Shown here: positions 43,382-52,197 of the stretch, piece by piece
How the letters are laid out: the number at the start of each line of letters is the position of its first letter
How positions within the stretch are numbered: the first letter of the stretch is position 1
Origin: Fulvivirga ulvae
Lineage (GTDB): Bacteria; Bacteroidota; Bacteroidia; Cytophagales; Cyclobacteriaceae
DNA: 64,000 nucleotides
Assembly: GCF_021389975.1 (NCBI RefSeq)
Contig: NZ_CP089981.1
Coordinates: 824,501-888,500, forward strand
Direction of reading: 5' to 3'
The notes under the pieces: generated by a model
The model's database searches: none
What the model was told of the DNA's origin: nothing
What the model saw: the letters and a program-made list of their open reading frames with translations, nothing else
Made by a program: the position numbers and the translations under genes

Positions 43382-45139
43382 ATGCATATGGGTAACAATA
43401 TCATGGTTATTGGGGATTGTTCAGAGGAGATCAGCAATTTAAGGGAGCAACTCGCTTCCACAGGCGAAACAGAGATCGTTTTTTTAACCTCAGAACAAGT
43501 TACTTCAGGTCAACAGCAAGAGTATAGCTTAAAGTTGATCATATATATAACCAACTTGCCTGCCCCGGATGCGCTGACTTGCTTCAAGCATATACTTAGC
43601 GTATTTCCTGAAAAACCCATGATCGTAATATCAGACCATACCCCTGTAACAGGCCTGAAAATGGTAAGCATGGGAGCTCAGGATCATTTAGTGAAAGGGG
43701 AATATAGCATACCCCTGCTAAAAAAATCCATTTATTACGCCATCGAGCGTAGTGCCATGCTTAAGCAAATTGACAAAACCAAAAATGAGTATCAGGGTAT
43801 CTTTATGGATAATCCGAATCCTATGTGGATCTACGACCCGGCTACGTATAAATTCCTTCAGGTTAACCAGGCAGCCATAGACAATTATGGCTATTCCAAG
43901 GAAGAATTTCTAGCAATGACCATAAAAGATATCCGGCCTGAAAGCGACCTGGTTAAACTACAGGAAATGGTTCGCAGTAAACAAAAGGAAGAGGGTGTTA
44001 TAGACAGTGGTGTATGGGTACATAAAAAAGCTTCGGGGCAAGAGTTTTATGTACATATTTATTCACACGATACATCATTTGAAGGTAAAAAAACCAGGCT
44101 CGTGGTAGCTGTAGATGTTGACAGTAGCATGAAACATGAGCAAAAAAACGAAGCACTGACCTGGCAATTGAAAGCTTATTCCGACCGTATAAACACCATA
44201 TTGGACAGCATTACAGATGGTTTTTTTGCTGTTGATGAAAACTGGAACTTCATATATGTCAACAAGATATTTGAGCAATTATTTGGAACACCCAAAGAGC
44301 AGCTGCTTGGAAAAAATGTATGGACAGTTTTACCCGGCAAGTTTGCCAATAAGATATCCCCCAGGTATGAAGAAGCTATGAAAACCAAGAAACTCTTCAA
44401 ATTTGAAGAGTTTCTTGGAGAAATGAACATGTGGTTTTCCGTTTCGGTTTATCCTTCTGAAGAAGGTCTTTCCGTTTATATACAGGATATTACCAGGGCA
44501 AAAAAAATGAAGGAGGAGATATTTAACGAACAAATGAAACTGGACGCACTTATTAATAATACCGATGACCTGATATGGTCCGTTGACAAGGAGCTGGTAG
44601 TACTTACTGCCAACAATGCAATGAAAACGATCATGAAAAAATTTAATCCGGGTGGCATTAAAGTAGGTGGAAGTATTATAATCGACGGCCTTGAAGAATC
44701 CGTTAAAGCTGAATGGATAAGTTACTACCAAAAAGCCCTGAATGGTGTGGCTCATAGCCTGGAATATGAAGCCCGAATACCTGACAGTCCTACAAAATAC
44801 CTCGAAGTAAGCTTCAACCCTATTAAGAATCAGCAATCAGAAGTTTTTGGTGTAGGATGTTATGGCCGTGACATTACTGAAAGAAAGTTACATCAATTTA
44901 CCATTGAAAAACACAACCGGCTACTGGAAGAAATTGCCTGGAAACAATCCCATAAAATGCGTGGCCCGGTGGCTAGTATCATGGGCATCATGTCTATGCT
45001 TGATCTTAAAGACCTGAACAGCACATTCAATAAAGAACTACTAAAACACCTAAAAACTACCACCGACAACCTGGACCTGATGATAAGGGAGATTGTAAAA
45101 TCTACCATTTCAATAGAAGCTTTTGACAAAAAAGAATAA
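43382..45139 (+). CDS. PAS-domain signalling protein with DHp-like helix and no ATPase domain
   Basis: The 585-residue protein starts with a degenerate receiver-like domain (GDCSEEISNLREQLA..., IIYITNLP where the phospho-Asp should be, MGAQDHLVKGEYSI), then three PAS/PAC units (YQGIFMDNPNPMWIYDPATYKFLQVNQAAI; INTILDSITDGFFAVDENWNFIYVNKIFEQLFG; LINNTDDLIWSVDKELVVLTANNA) and ends with a DHp-like helix bearing H524 (KQSHKMRGPVASIMGIMSMLDLKD). It stops at the place where a HATPase domain should begin. The ATG at 43388 is an alternative start. It may be a phospho-acceptor or regulator of another kinase; that is inference. Confidence 0.85.
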   Translation: MHMGNNIMVIGDCSEEISNLREQLASTGETEIVFLTSEQVTSGQQQEYSLKLIIYITNLPAPDALTCFKHILSVFPEKPMIVISDHTPVTGLKMVSMGAQDHLVKGEYSIPLLKKSIYYAIERSAMLKQIDKTKNEYQGIFMDNPNPMWIYDPATYKFLQVNQAAIDNYGYSKEEFLAMTIKDIRPESDLVKLQEMVRSKQKEEGVIDSGVWVHKKASGQEFYVHIYSHDTSFEGKKTRLVVAVDVDSSMKHEQKNEALTWQLKAYSDRINTILDSITDGFFAVDENWNFIYVNKIFEQLFGTPKEQLLGKNVWTVLPGKFANKISPRYEEAMKTKKLFKFEEFLGEMNMWFSVSVYPSEEGLSVYIQDITRAKKMKEEIFNEQMKLDALINNTDDLIWSVDKELVVLTANNAMKTIMKKFNPGGIKVGGSIIIDGLEESVKAEWISYYQKALNGVAHSLEYEARIPDSPTKYLEVSFNPIKNQQSEVFGVGCYGRDITERKLHQFTIEKHNRLLEEIAWKQSHKMRGPVASIMGIMSMLDLKDLNSTFNKELLKHLKTTTDNLDLMIREIVKSTISIEAFDKKE

Positions 45140-45218
45140 ACCTTTATTGGTTAAAATGGTTATAAAATCACGTTAAGCGGGTGGGCGGCAAAAGCTTTCA
45201 AATATTTACATTAGTAGT

Positions 45219-45611
45219 ATGAAGTACATTGCAATTACTATTTTCTTACTGCTCATTAGTATCTGCATGCAGGCGCAAGTAGAGCACAACTTTGAAATGG
45301 AACCTTCCAATACAAATTGCCATGAGCTGCCTGAAAAATTTGACTCACCCACCAATGCAATAAATGCCATAGAGAAATCTACTTTCAGGTTTACTCAATC
45401 CATAAAAATTTCCCGATATCATAGTCCAAAAGCAGCATTCTTTTACTCCTGTGACGGAAAGACCGGATATATGATTGTGGACCTCAAAGATGGCAGCCGA
45501 GAAGTTTACACAATTATACCACAGGAGGTCTGGGACGAATTTGCCAACACCAACGATCCCATAGGGTACTACAGCACACATATTGAAAAAAATTATGAAA
45601 ACCTTCAGTAA
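45219..45611 (+). CDS. Secreted KTSC-like protein
   Basis: The 130-residue protein has a signal peptide (FLLLISICMQAQV) and a C-terminal part that reads like a KTSC domain: FFYSCDGKTGYMIVDLKDGSREVYTIIPQEVWDEFANTNDPIGYYSTHIEKNYENL. KTSC domains are small, of unknown function, often next to lysyl-tRNA synthetase; here the protein is secreted. The next gene starts inside its 3' end, so the pair is probably cotranscribed. Confidence 0.75.
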   Translation: MKYIAITIFLLLISICMQAQVEHNFEMEPSNTNCHELPEKFDSPTNAINAIEKSTFRFTQSIKISRYHSPKAAFFYSCDGKTGYMIVDLKDGSREVYTIIPQEVWDEFANTNDPIGYYSTHIEKNYENLQ

Positions 45612-46056
45612 ACACGTTCTCATCACATTCATGGCTTTGTTATGGGTGTGTTGTTCAGAGGGTGTGGAGACAGACAAACAGCAGTTGGCAGATGCAGACA
45701 TTGCATTTGCCAATATGGCCCGGCAAGAAGGCGTAGGTACTGCATTTATTGCTTATGCGGATAGCAATGCCATTATCATGCAAAATGATCAGCTTCCGCT
45801 AAAGGGTATAACTGATATCGCCAAGGTATATGCTAAAGTACCTGCCGACCTGATGCTCACATGGTATCCTGAAAAAGCTGAAATAGCAGATTCCGGAGAC
45901 CTGGGCTATACTTTTGGCAAGTACACCTTAAAACATCAAAGCACCACGGAGAGTGGCCATTATGTAACGATCTGGAAAAAGAATAAAAGCGGGAAGTGGA
46001 AGTATGTATTGGACACCGGGACTAAAAACCCCGAAGCAGACACCACTTCGCACTGA
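45595..46056 (+). CDS. SnoaL/DUF4440-like lipoprotein
   Basis: From the ATG at 45595 the protein has 153 residues with a lipoprotein signal (LLWVCCSEGVE). The mature part matches the NTF2/SnoaL-like pattern of DUF4440: LADADIAFANMARQEGVGTAFIAYADSNAIIM, KAEIADSGDLGYTFGKYTLKH, and GHYVTIWKKNKSGKWKYVLDTG. The ATG at 45583 is also possible. The fold is a small cone-shaped sheet that binds small molecules or catalyses; function is not known. The gene overlaps the KTSC-like gene. Confidence 0.78.
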   Translation: MKTFSKHVLITFMALLWVCCSEGVETDKQQLADADIAFANMARQEGVGTAFIAYADSNAIIMQNDQLPLKGITDIAKVYAKVPADLMLTWYPEKAEIADSGDLGYTFGKYTLKHQSTTESGHYVTIWKKNKSGKWKYVLDTGTKNPEADTTSH

Positions 46057-46202
46057 GAGACTGTTGTGTTCTATAGGTCTGTAGAGAAATCTACTTGATT
46101 TGTTCCCAATATATCGCAAATAAAATGTAGAGAACACCCAGGTACGTGCTTTTACGGTAGTGGTATAAAACTTGAAACCGGCTGGATAAACGGATATATG
46201 TT

Positions 46203-47021
46203 ATGATTATAAAAACTTTTGGAGACCTGAAGATCCCTGCCCTCGGGCTTGGTACCTGGAGACTCAATGGCAATACATGCAAAAATATAGTTTTACAAGC
46301 ACTGAACATTGGATACAGACATATTGATACTGCAGATGCTTATGGCAACGAACAGGATATAGGCAGGGCAATCGCACAATCAGGCATATCCAGAGATGAT
46401 ATCTTTTTGACCACCAAGCTTCCGTGGGAAAAGCTACGAGGTAACGAGGTTATTGCAGCGATGAGACAAAGCCTCGATAAACTCCAAACACAATATACTA
46501 ACCTGTTGCTAATACACTGGCCCTCTACACAAGGGGTACCTGTTAAGGAAACGCTGGAAGCCATGCAAATGCTAAAGGCAGATGGCAAAATCAGAGCTAT
46601 TGGGGTGAGCAACTTTACCCCAACACTCTTAACGGAGGCTCTAAAGCATGCTAATATTCTCTGTAACCAAGTGGAGTATCACCCCTTTTTGGCACAAAGC
46701 CGGCTCCTGGAAATGGCCACTGAGAATGAACTGATGATAACGGCCTACTGCCCGATTGCTCGGGGAAAGGTATCAGATAGCGAAACCATAAAAGAAATAG
46801 CTGAAACACACGATAAATTGCCGACCCAGATTACTTTAAGATGGTTAATACAGCAAAAAAATGTTGTTGCCATACCCAAAACAGCTAATCCCGAGCACCT
46901 GAAAAGTAATTTTGATATCTTCGATTTTGAACTGTCAGAAGCAGAAATGAATCGGATATCCGGTTTAAACCAAGGACTCAGACTCATTGACCCTGAGTTT
47001 GCTCCTCATTGGGAAAGCTGA
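46203..47021 (+). CDS. Aldo/keto reductase
   Basis: The 272-residue protein has the AKR catalytic tetrad: Asp and Tyr in HIDTADAYGNE, Lys in FLTTKLPWEK, and His in LLLIHWPS; the NADPH contacts are at VAIPKTANPEHLKSNFD. The family is soluble and reduces aldehydes or ketones with NADPH. It is followed by the RiPP precursor gene, but with a gap of about 250 bases, and I see no evidence that the two act together. The substrate is unknown. Confidence 0.92.
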   Translation: MIIKTFGDLKIPALGLGTWRLNGNTCKNIVLQALNIGYRHIDTADAYGNEQDIGRAIAQSGISRDDIFLTTKLPWEKLRGNEVIAAMRQSLDKLQTQYTNLLLIHWPSTQGVPVKETLEAMQMLKADGKIRAIGVSNFTPTLLTEALKHANILCNQVEYHPFLAQSRLLEMATENELMITAYCPIARGKVSDSETIKEIAETHDKLPTQITLRWLIQQKNVVAIPKTANPEHLKSNFDIFDFELSEAEMNRISGLNQGLRLIDPEFAPHWES

Positions 47022-47274
47022 CCATCAACTGTATAACCTGCCAGGAAAAAAGTATGTATTTGCAAAACACAAATTGCATCAGGGGATTTTTCCCCTTTCT
47101 TTGTTTATAGTAATTATTTATTTAATTCAATTACTAGCTTTGTGATATAAGCGGCTGCCTTATGGGCAGGGCCTTTTTCTGTTTGATAATGAAATTATCT
47201 ATTTGCACCTCAGTAGAAAGGCTGGCCCGAAGGCAGTCTATTTGTATCCATTAATCCTAAACCAACCAATTATT

Positions 47275-47574
47275 ATGAAAAAGAAGAAGATGAAACTTGA
47301 TGAGCTTAAAGTAAAAAGCTTCATCACCGAAGAATTCAATGAAAAAGCTGAAACCGTAAAGGGCGGAGCAATCATTATTAATCCGTCATACATTGACGGT
47401 TGCCGATCTGCTCTCATTCAGTGTGACCCCCAAACCTTGGCGGGCTGCGGTACCACTACCATCGGAAATTCCAGAATATGCTCCTGGAATGATGGCTGCG
47501 GTAGTGCCCTGGGTTGTACAACCACCACTTTCGACACAGGTGGCCTTACAATTGGCGGAGGCACGGGCTATTAA
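47275..47574 (+). CDS. Pinensin-like RiPP precursor peptide
   Basis: From the ATG at 47275 the protein has 99 residues. The N-terminus (KKKKMKLDELKVKSF, then AETVKGG at about residue 24-30) has the wording of the leader of pinensin-family lanthipeptides from Bacteroidota, and GG marks the expected leader/core border. The core of about 69 residues has six Cys and is rich in Thr, Ser and Gly (GCGTTTIG, GCTTTTFDTGG), suitable for lanthionine-type bridges. An upstream ATG at 47203 adds 24 residues before the leader and is not favoured. No LanB, LanC or export gene is within the window, so this precursor is orphan here. Modification is not shown; a secreted Cys-rich peptide cannot be excluded. Confidence 0.7.
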   Translation: MKKKKMKLDELKVKSFITEEFNEKAETVKGGAIIINPSYIDGCRSALIQCDPQTLAGCGTTTIGNSRICSWNDGCGSALGCTTTTFDTGGLTIGGGTGY

Positions 47575-47581
47575 AAACACG

Positions 47582-47613
47582 ATAACTCCCAGGCCGAGAA
47601 GCCTGGGAGTTAT
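47582..47613 (+). terminator. Strong hairpin terminator after the RiPP precursor
   Basis: ATAACTCCCAGGC (47582-47594) and GCCTGGGAGTTAT (47601-47613) form a perfect 13-bp stem around CGAGAA. It begins 7 bases after the stop codon. The following AAAATATTTT is only partly T-rich. Confidence 0.75.
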
Positions 47614-47634
47614 AAAATATTTTCTTTAATACTG

Positions 47635-47651
47635 TTTAGAATTATTCCAAA
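47635..47651. promoter_or_regulatory. Operator-like palindrome A (TTTAGA-ATTAT-TCCAAA)
   Basis: A 17-base inverted repeat with one mismatch. It matches the palindromes at 47683-47699 and 48395-48411 in both arms and spacing. The following bases (TAAATAAATG) resemble those after site C before the TonB receptor start. Confidence 0.5.
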
Positions 47652-47666
47652 TAAATAAATGTCTTC

Positions 47667-47699
47667 TATATTTGCATAATTATTTAGACAAATTCTAAA
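47667..47699 (+). promoter_or_regulatory. Promoter with operator palindrome B, LuxR-type gene
   Basis: TATATTTG at 47667-47674 matches TAnnTTTG. The palindrome TTTAGA-CAAAT-TCTAAA follows at 47683-47699, covering the expected transcription start. The same order and similar spacing (TATnTTTGCAT...TTTAGA-N5-TCTAAA) is found before the TonB receptor gene at 48382-48411, so one repressor likely controls both. By gene context, a Fur- or DtxR-type iron repressor is the best guess. Confidence 0.6.
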
Positions 47700-47701
47700 C
47701 A

Positions 47702-48295
47702 CTGCAGATTACCGTATCCATAGCGCTTAATGATATTCCCTATCTGGGTAAGGCAGGATTGGTTTCTCTCATTGAGGAGCACCCGGAATTTTCCCTTTTC
47801 AACCAGGAAGTGAGCGCCACACCCAAAATTACAATAGTAGACCTTACCACTTACCTCAACAAACCAGATAAGCCAACCGGAAAGAGTGTACCTAAAGAAT
47901 CTATTCTGATCCTCGCCAGAGAATACACCAAGCAGGATATTGATCTCATTATAAAGTTGGGTATAAAAGGTTGTATATCTTATGAGTGCGAGCGTGACGA
48001 AGTTGTCAACGCCATACAAAGCCTGGCGCGCGGACAACGCTTTTTTTGTTCTTCTATTCTTAACGTTATTCTTGAGCAGCCCTCCCCTGCCCTCGAGCCT
48101 TTGAGCCCTCGTGAAATTGAGATCATGCACCTCATTATTGACGGCAATAGCAGCAATCGAATTGCAGAAAAGCTTAACCTAAGCATTCATACTATTAATT
48201 CTCATCGCAAGAATATCCTTCAGAAGCTAAACCTGAAATCACCAACACAGTTGATCATATACGCCATAGAAAACGGCATCATAGCAGGCAAATAA
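47702..48295 (+). CDS. LuxR-type response regulator, start codon CTG likely
   Basis: The frame encodes a receiver (TVSIALNDIPYLGKAGLVSLIEEHPEF, with Asp in ITIVDLTTYL) and a C-terminal GerE/LuxR helix-turn-helix (LSPREIEIMHLIIDGNSSNRIAEKLNLSIHTINSHRKNILQKLNLKSP). The in-frame ATG/GTG set is empty: a stop at 47696-47698 and CTG (47702) or ATT (47708) are the only places that would keep the first beta strand, whereas TTG at 47759 would remove it. CTG gives MQITVSIALND, the usual start of such proteins. The receiver lacks the typical Lys near GCISYECE. It likely regulates the heme/iron genes next to it. Confidence 0.75.
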   Translation: MQITVSIALNDIPYLGKAGLVSLIEEHPEFSLFNQEVSATPKITIVDLTTYLNKPDKPTGKSVPKESILILAREYTKQDIDLIIKLGIKGCISYECERDEVVNAIQSLARGQRFFCSSILNVILEQPSPALEPLSPREIEIMHLIIDGNSSNRIAEKLNLSIHTINSHRKNILQKLNLKSPTQLIIYAIENGIIAGK

Positions 48296-48357
48296 TAGCT
48301 ACTACTAGTGATTGCACTCGCTAGCAGGGTGGTGAGCATTTTCACTAGCATTAGGTA

Positions 48358-48411
48358 TTGTGCTTATAGCTTGTCATACTCTATCTTTGCATTATTTAGA
48401 ATTAATCTAAA
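48358..48411 (+). promoter_or_regulatory. Promoter with operator palindrome C, TonB receptor gene
   Basis: TTG at 48358-48360, a 21-base spacer and TATCTTTG at 48382-48389 give a -33/-7 pair. The palindrome TTTAGA-ATTAA-TCTAAA at 48395-48411 follows, 8 bases before the start codon at 48420. Repressor binding would block transcription of the uptake genes. Confidence 0.65.
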
Positions 48412-48419
48412 TAAAATAA

Positions 48420-50711
48420 ATGCGCATAACTTTAATCACATTTCTGACAATCAACTGCTTAAACATTTCTTCAGTTTTTGCACAACAAAAACTGAAAGTC
48501 CTGGACAGTGAGTCATCAATGCCTGTTGAAGGCGCTACCATTGTGGTTTCCACGACTTCCGCCCCCGCCAGATCATCCATGCTTATTAGCGATAGCAAAG
48601 GGGTAGTTTCAATCAGTGAAACAACAAAATCCTCCTACATTATCAGCATCAATCACATTAATTATAAGCCCTTTGCTGATACCCTCCAGCTTGAAAGTAA
48701 CCAGACCATAACCCTGCAGCCAACGGTAGTCCAGCTTAACGAATTGGTAGTAACGGGGCAATACGAGCCCCAAAGCGTCAGAAATACGGTATACAAAGTA
48801 AGAACCATCAATAAAGGCCGGATAGAAAAGCAGGGCGCTACTAACTTACAACATGTGCTTAATAACGAATTGAATATCAGGTTCAGTCGTGATAATGCCA
48901 CCGGCACCTCCGGTATGTCTCTGCAGGGTATATCAGGACAGAATGTAAAAGTACTTCTCGATGGCATCCCGCTTACAGGCCGATCGGGTACAGCCAATGA
49001 GATCGACATAAACCAGATCAACGTCAGCACCATTGAAAAAATTGAAATTGTAGAAGGCCCTATGTCTGTTAACTATGGAGCCGATGCGCTGGCCGGAGTT
49101 ATCAATATTATAACAAAAAAGCATGCTCCACATAAGTTAACAGCAAACCTGCAACTGCATGAAGAAACCGTAGGCAGCGAATATTCATTATTTTCCGAGG
49201 GAATCCATACCCCCGCCATTGATCTGGGCTATAATATAAATTCTTCATGGTATACACAGCTTTATGCCCGCATTAACAAGTTTGGCGGGTGGACAGGTGA
49301 TGGTACTGAAAGAGATAAGAGTTGGTACCCCAAGAACCAGTACTTTACCGGTGCACTGGCCCGTTTCTCCAATGATGATCTTGATATTTTTTATAAAGTC
49401 GATTATTTAAATGAATTGCTTGAAAATCTAGGGCCTGTCAACGACAATAATCCTCTAAAAGACGCTTTTGCCTTAGATGAGGAGTACGAAGCCAATCGCT
49501 GGATACATCAGCTACAGGCCGAGTTTGCAGTGGGCAAGGGCCTTTTCAATAGTGCGGTCTCATATTCCGATTATAAACGTAGTACATATCAATTCATAAA
49601 AAACCTGGTCACTGACGATGAGGACATGACATCGGCGGATGAACAGGATGAGATTTACTATAAGACATTTTTTACAAGAAATACCTGGAACAACGGATTG
49701 AAATGGCAATGGGGAACCTCTCAACTGGGTATGGACATGAACTACGAATTTGCCGGAGGCACCACACTTAACGAGGGAGAGAAATCACTAAAAGATATTG
49801 GTTTGTTTGCTTCCGCGGAACTGGTAGTGGGTAAATCCCTAAAAATCAGACCAGGTATAAGGTATGCCTATAATAGTGTATATGAGGCACCGGTAACACC
49901 TTCTTTAAACCTCAGATACGGTATTTCTTCAAATACAACCCTGCGACTCGGCTATGGCCGGGGTTTTCGTGCCCCTTCGCTGAGAGAGTTGTATCATGAG
50001 TTTATAGACGCCAACCATAACATACTTGGTAATGAAGACCTGGAAGCCGAACACTCGAATAATTTAAATATGGACATCAACCATATACTTACTTCCGGCA
50101 AAAACTTTTTTAACCTGAGCCTGTCGGCCTTTTTCAATGATATCGACAACCGCATAACCTATTTTACACCATCGGGCATAAATCAACCAACTACCTATAC
50201 CAACATTTCGCGGTACAAAACCCTAGGCCTACAATGGCAAGGTCAATGGAAGACTAAGAGCCTGCTGGTAAACCTTGGCTATAACCATACCGGGCGTTAC
50301 CAAAGCCTTAATGAGCTAAGCGATACGGATGTACCTCAGTTTCTATACTCGCCCGAGTTAAATGCGAATGTTAGTTACAGCTTTGAAAAGCCCGGCATTA
50401 CGCTGGCCTGCTTTTATAAATATACCGGCAAGCGCGAAAACTATACGCTTACAACACAAGACGATGGCACTACCAAGCCGGAGCTCCTGAAAATGGATGG
50501 TTTTCAATGGCTCGACTTCACCGTTAACAAAGATTTTGGAAAGGGGTTAACAGCAACCACAGGTGTGCGCAATGCACTAGATATCACATCGGTAAATAAT
50601 AACTATCCGACTGATGCGCATAACTCATCTGCCAACGGGCAAAGTCCTGTCTCCTACGGCCGATCGTATTTCTTACAGTTAAATTATACTATAAAAACAA
50701 ATGATAAATAA
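48420..50711 (+). CDS. TonB-dependent outer-membrane receptor (probable heme uptake)
   Basis: The 763-residue protein has a signal peptide (SSVFAQQ), a CarboxypepD_reg-like domain (about 23-95: LDSESSMPVEGATIVVS), the plug (about 120-225: RNTVYKVRTINKGRIEKQGATNL, MSVNYGADALAGVINIIT) and a beta barrel with the C-terminal aromatic end (YFLQLNYTIKT). It is followed by an HmuY-like lipoprotein, the usual partner in heme uptake in this phylum. The receptor would use TonB energy to bring heme into the periplasm. A different substrate is possible since the plug gives no specific ligand clue. Confidence 0.9.
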   Translation: MRITLITFLTINCLNISSVFAQQKLKVLDSESSMPVEGATIVVSTTSAPARSSMLISDSKGVVSISETTKSSYIISINHINYKPFADTLQLESNQTITLQPTVVQLNELVVTGQYEPQSVRNTVYKVRTINKGRIEKQGATNLQHVLNNELNIRFSRDNATGTSGMSLQGISGQNVKVLLDGIPLTGRSGTANEIDINQINVSTIEKIEIVEGPMSVNYGADALAGVINIITKKHAPHKLTANLQLHEETVGSEYSLFSEGIHTPAIDLGYNINSSWYTQLYARINKFGGWTGDGTERDKSWYPKNQYFTGALARFSNDDLDIFYKVDYLNELLENLGPVNDNNPLKDAFALDEEYEANRWIHQLQAEFAVGKGLFNSAVSYSDYKRSTYQFIKNLVTDDEDMTSADEQDEIYYKTFFTRNTWNNGLKWQWGTSQLGMDMNYEFAGGTTLNEGEKSLKDIGLFASAELVVGKSLKIRPGIRYAYNSVYEAPVTPSLNLRYGISSNTTLRLGYGRGFRAPSLRELYHEFIDANHNILGNEDLEAEHSNNLNMDINHILTSGKNFFNLSLSAFFNDIDNRITYFTPSGINQPTTYTNISRYKTLGLQWQGQWKTKSLLVNLGYNHTGRYQSLNELSDTDVPQFLYSPELNANVSYSFEKPGITLACFYKYTGKRENYTLTTQDDGTTKPELLKMDGFQWLDFTVNKDFGKGLTATTGVRNALDITSVNNNYPTDAHNSSANGQSPVSYGRSYFLQLNYTIKTNDK

Positions 50712-50712
50712 A

Positions 50713-52113
50713 ATGAATATGATAAAACTCAGACTAAATAAGTTTCTTTTTTTGGGTATCATAGCTCTTCTGTTTGCTGCGTGCAGCGACGATGAAGACT
50801 CTACTACCCCGGTAGCTGTTAATTTCACCAATACTGAGGCCAGTATAAGTTCTACCAATGCCAGCAGCGAGATAAGCCTGACTTTCTCACGCCCTGCCAG
50901 TGCCGATGGTAACCTTACCCTCGCACTTACAGAAAGTGGCAGTCTTACTTATGGTACAGAAGCTGATTTCTACACTACCCCGGTAATGAGCAATGGTACG
51001 CTGGTGCTACCTTTCAGCCTTGGCGACGAAAGCGTTACCTTTAGTGTTTCAGCAGGCACGGGATTAAACATAGAGCAGGACATTACCATCACCTTTGAGC
51101 TTCAATCTTCTGATGATGCCTTACTTCAAATTGGCAACAATAACACCTTATCTGTTACGTTTTCAGAAAACTTTGTAGCAAAAAGTGGCACAATAGAGCT
51201 GAATGGAGGCGGAGAAGAATTTCCCAACCAGGCCTTTGTGGACCTCAGCAAGCTTACTCAAAATACTGTAAACAAATATACCTGGGATCTAGGCTTTTAC
51301 ACTGAAGCCGGAGAATTCTATGTTATCCTCAATAGCAGTGCAACTGTTATGGCCCGCGCTCTTGATAAAAATGACCTTACGGCAGTCACTTCTGCAGACA
51401 CTCTTGGCTTTGGAGCTGAGATGACGGTACCTCAGTATGACCCATCCGTTGGAGCTGCAAGCTGGATTGATGCTACTGACGGCAGTCTTGAGAATACAGC
51501 CATAGGCGAGGTTTCTTCACTGGATACGGACAATAAAGTATATATAATCAAAAGAGATGGGGATCAACGTAACTGGAAAAAGATTCGTGTATTGAGAAAT
51601 GGTGATAACTATATATTGCAATATGCAGATATCTCTTCCACTGATTTTAATACTCTGGATGTGGTAAAGGATGATAACTACAATTTCAATTTCATTGACC
51701 TTGATAATGGAGCTGCAACTGTGGAACCGTTAAAGGCACAATGGGATATCATGTATGGCTATTACTCAGTGCGCTACTCTACAGGTGGCCCGGCAATACC
51801 CTATGGCTTCAAAGATTATCTCATCATTAACCGTAACAGTGTATCAGTCGCTATGGTAATGAACACTGAAACATCATTTGAAGAGTTCTCAGCCAGTCAT
51901 GTGAGTGGACTAAATTTCGATACTGCAATTAATGCAGTGGGCTCTTCATGGCGCAACGGTGGTGGGCCAGGCACAGCGCCATCGCTATATACAGACAGGT
52001 ACTTTGTACTTACTGACGCGGAGGGCAACGTTTTCAAACTGAAATTTAACCGACTTACAAGTACTACTGGTGAAAGAGGTTACCCTGAATTTACCTTCGA
52101 GCTCGTTCAGTAA
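50713..52113 (+). CDS. HmuY-family heme-binding lipoprotein
   Basis: The protein has 466 residues with a lipoprotein signal (FLGIIALLFAACSDDED). After a Thr/Ser-rich beta region of about 130 residues, the HmuY-like part begins near GTIELNGGGEEFPNQAFVDLSKLTQNTVNKYTWDLGFY and continues to PLKAQWDIMYGYYSVRYST and TASFEEFSASH-type wording. HmuY binds heme and passes it to the TonB receptor. The first start at 50701 overlaps the receptor gene; I use 50713, two bases after its stop. The N-terminal region is an additional domain compared with the short HmuY of Porphyromonas. Confidence 0.85.
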   Translation: MNMIKLRLNKFLFLGIIALLFAACSDDEDSTTPVAVNFTNTEASISSTNASSEISLTFSRPASADGNLTLALTESGSLTYGTEADFYTTPVMSNGTLVLPFSLGDESVTFSVSAGTGLNIEQDITITFELQSSDDALLQIGNNNTLSVTFSENFVAKSGTIELNGGGEEFPNQAFVDLSKLTQNTVNKYTWDLGFYTEAGEFYVILNSSATVMARALDKNDLTAVTSADTLGFGAEMTVPQYDPSVGAASWIDATDGSLENTAIGEVSSLDTDNKVYIIKRDGDQRNWKKIRVLRNGDNYILQYADISSTDFNTLDVVKDDNYNFNFIDLDNGAATVEPLKAQWDIMYGYYSVRYSTGGPAIPYGFKDYLIINRNSVSVAMVMNTETSFEEFSASHVSGLNFDTAINAVGSSWRNGGGPGTAPSLYTDRYFVLTDAEGNVFKLKFNRLTSTTGERGYPEFTFELVQ

Positions 52114-52197
52114 GGCATAAATGAATATCAGGGGCTGGCGGAGCTGTAAAATACAGCACTTTCAAAATCATTTGCCTATTAAACTAACCATATAATC

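Noticed and set aside
47659..47679. ATG six-codon frame between palindromes A and B
   Set aside because: Too short, no repeated codon and overlapped by the promoter of the LuxR-type gene.
48308..48511. ORF overlapping the TonB receptor start
   Set aside because: It runs through the promoter and operator and shadows the receptor signal peptide.
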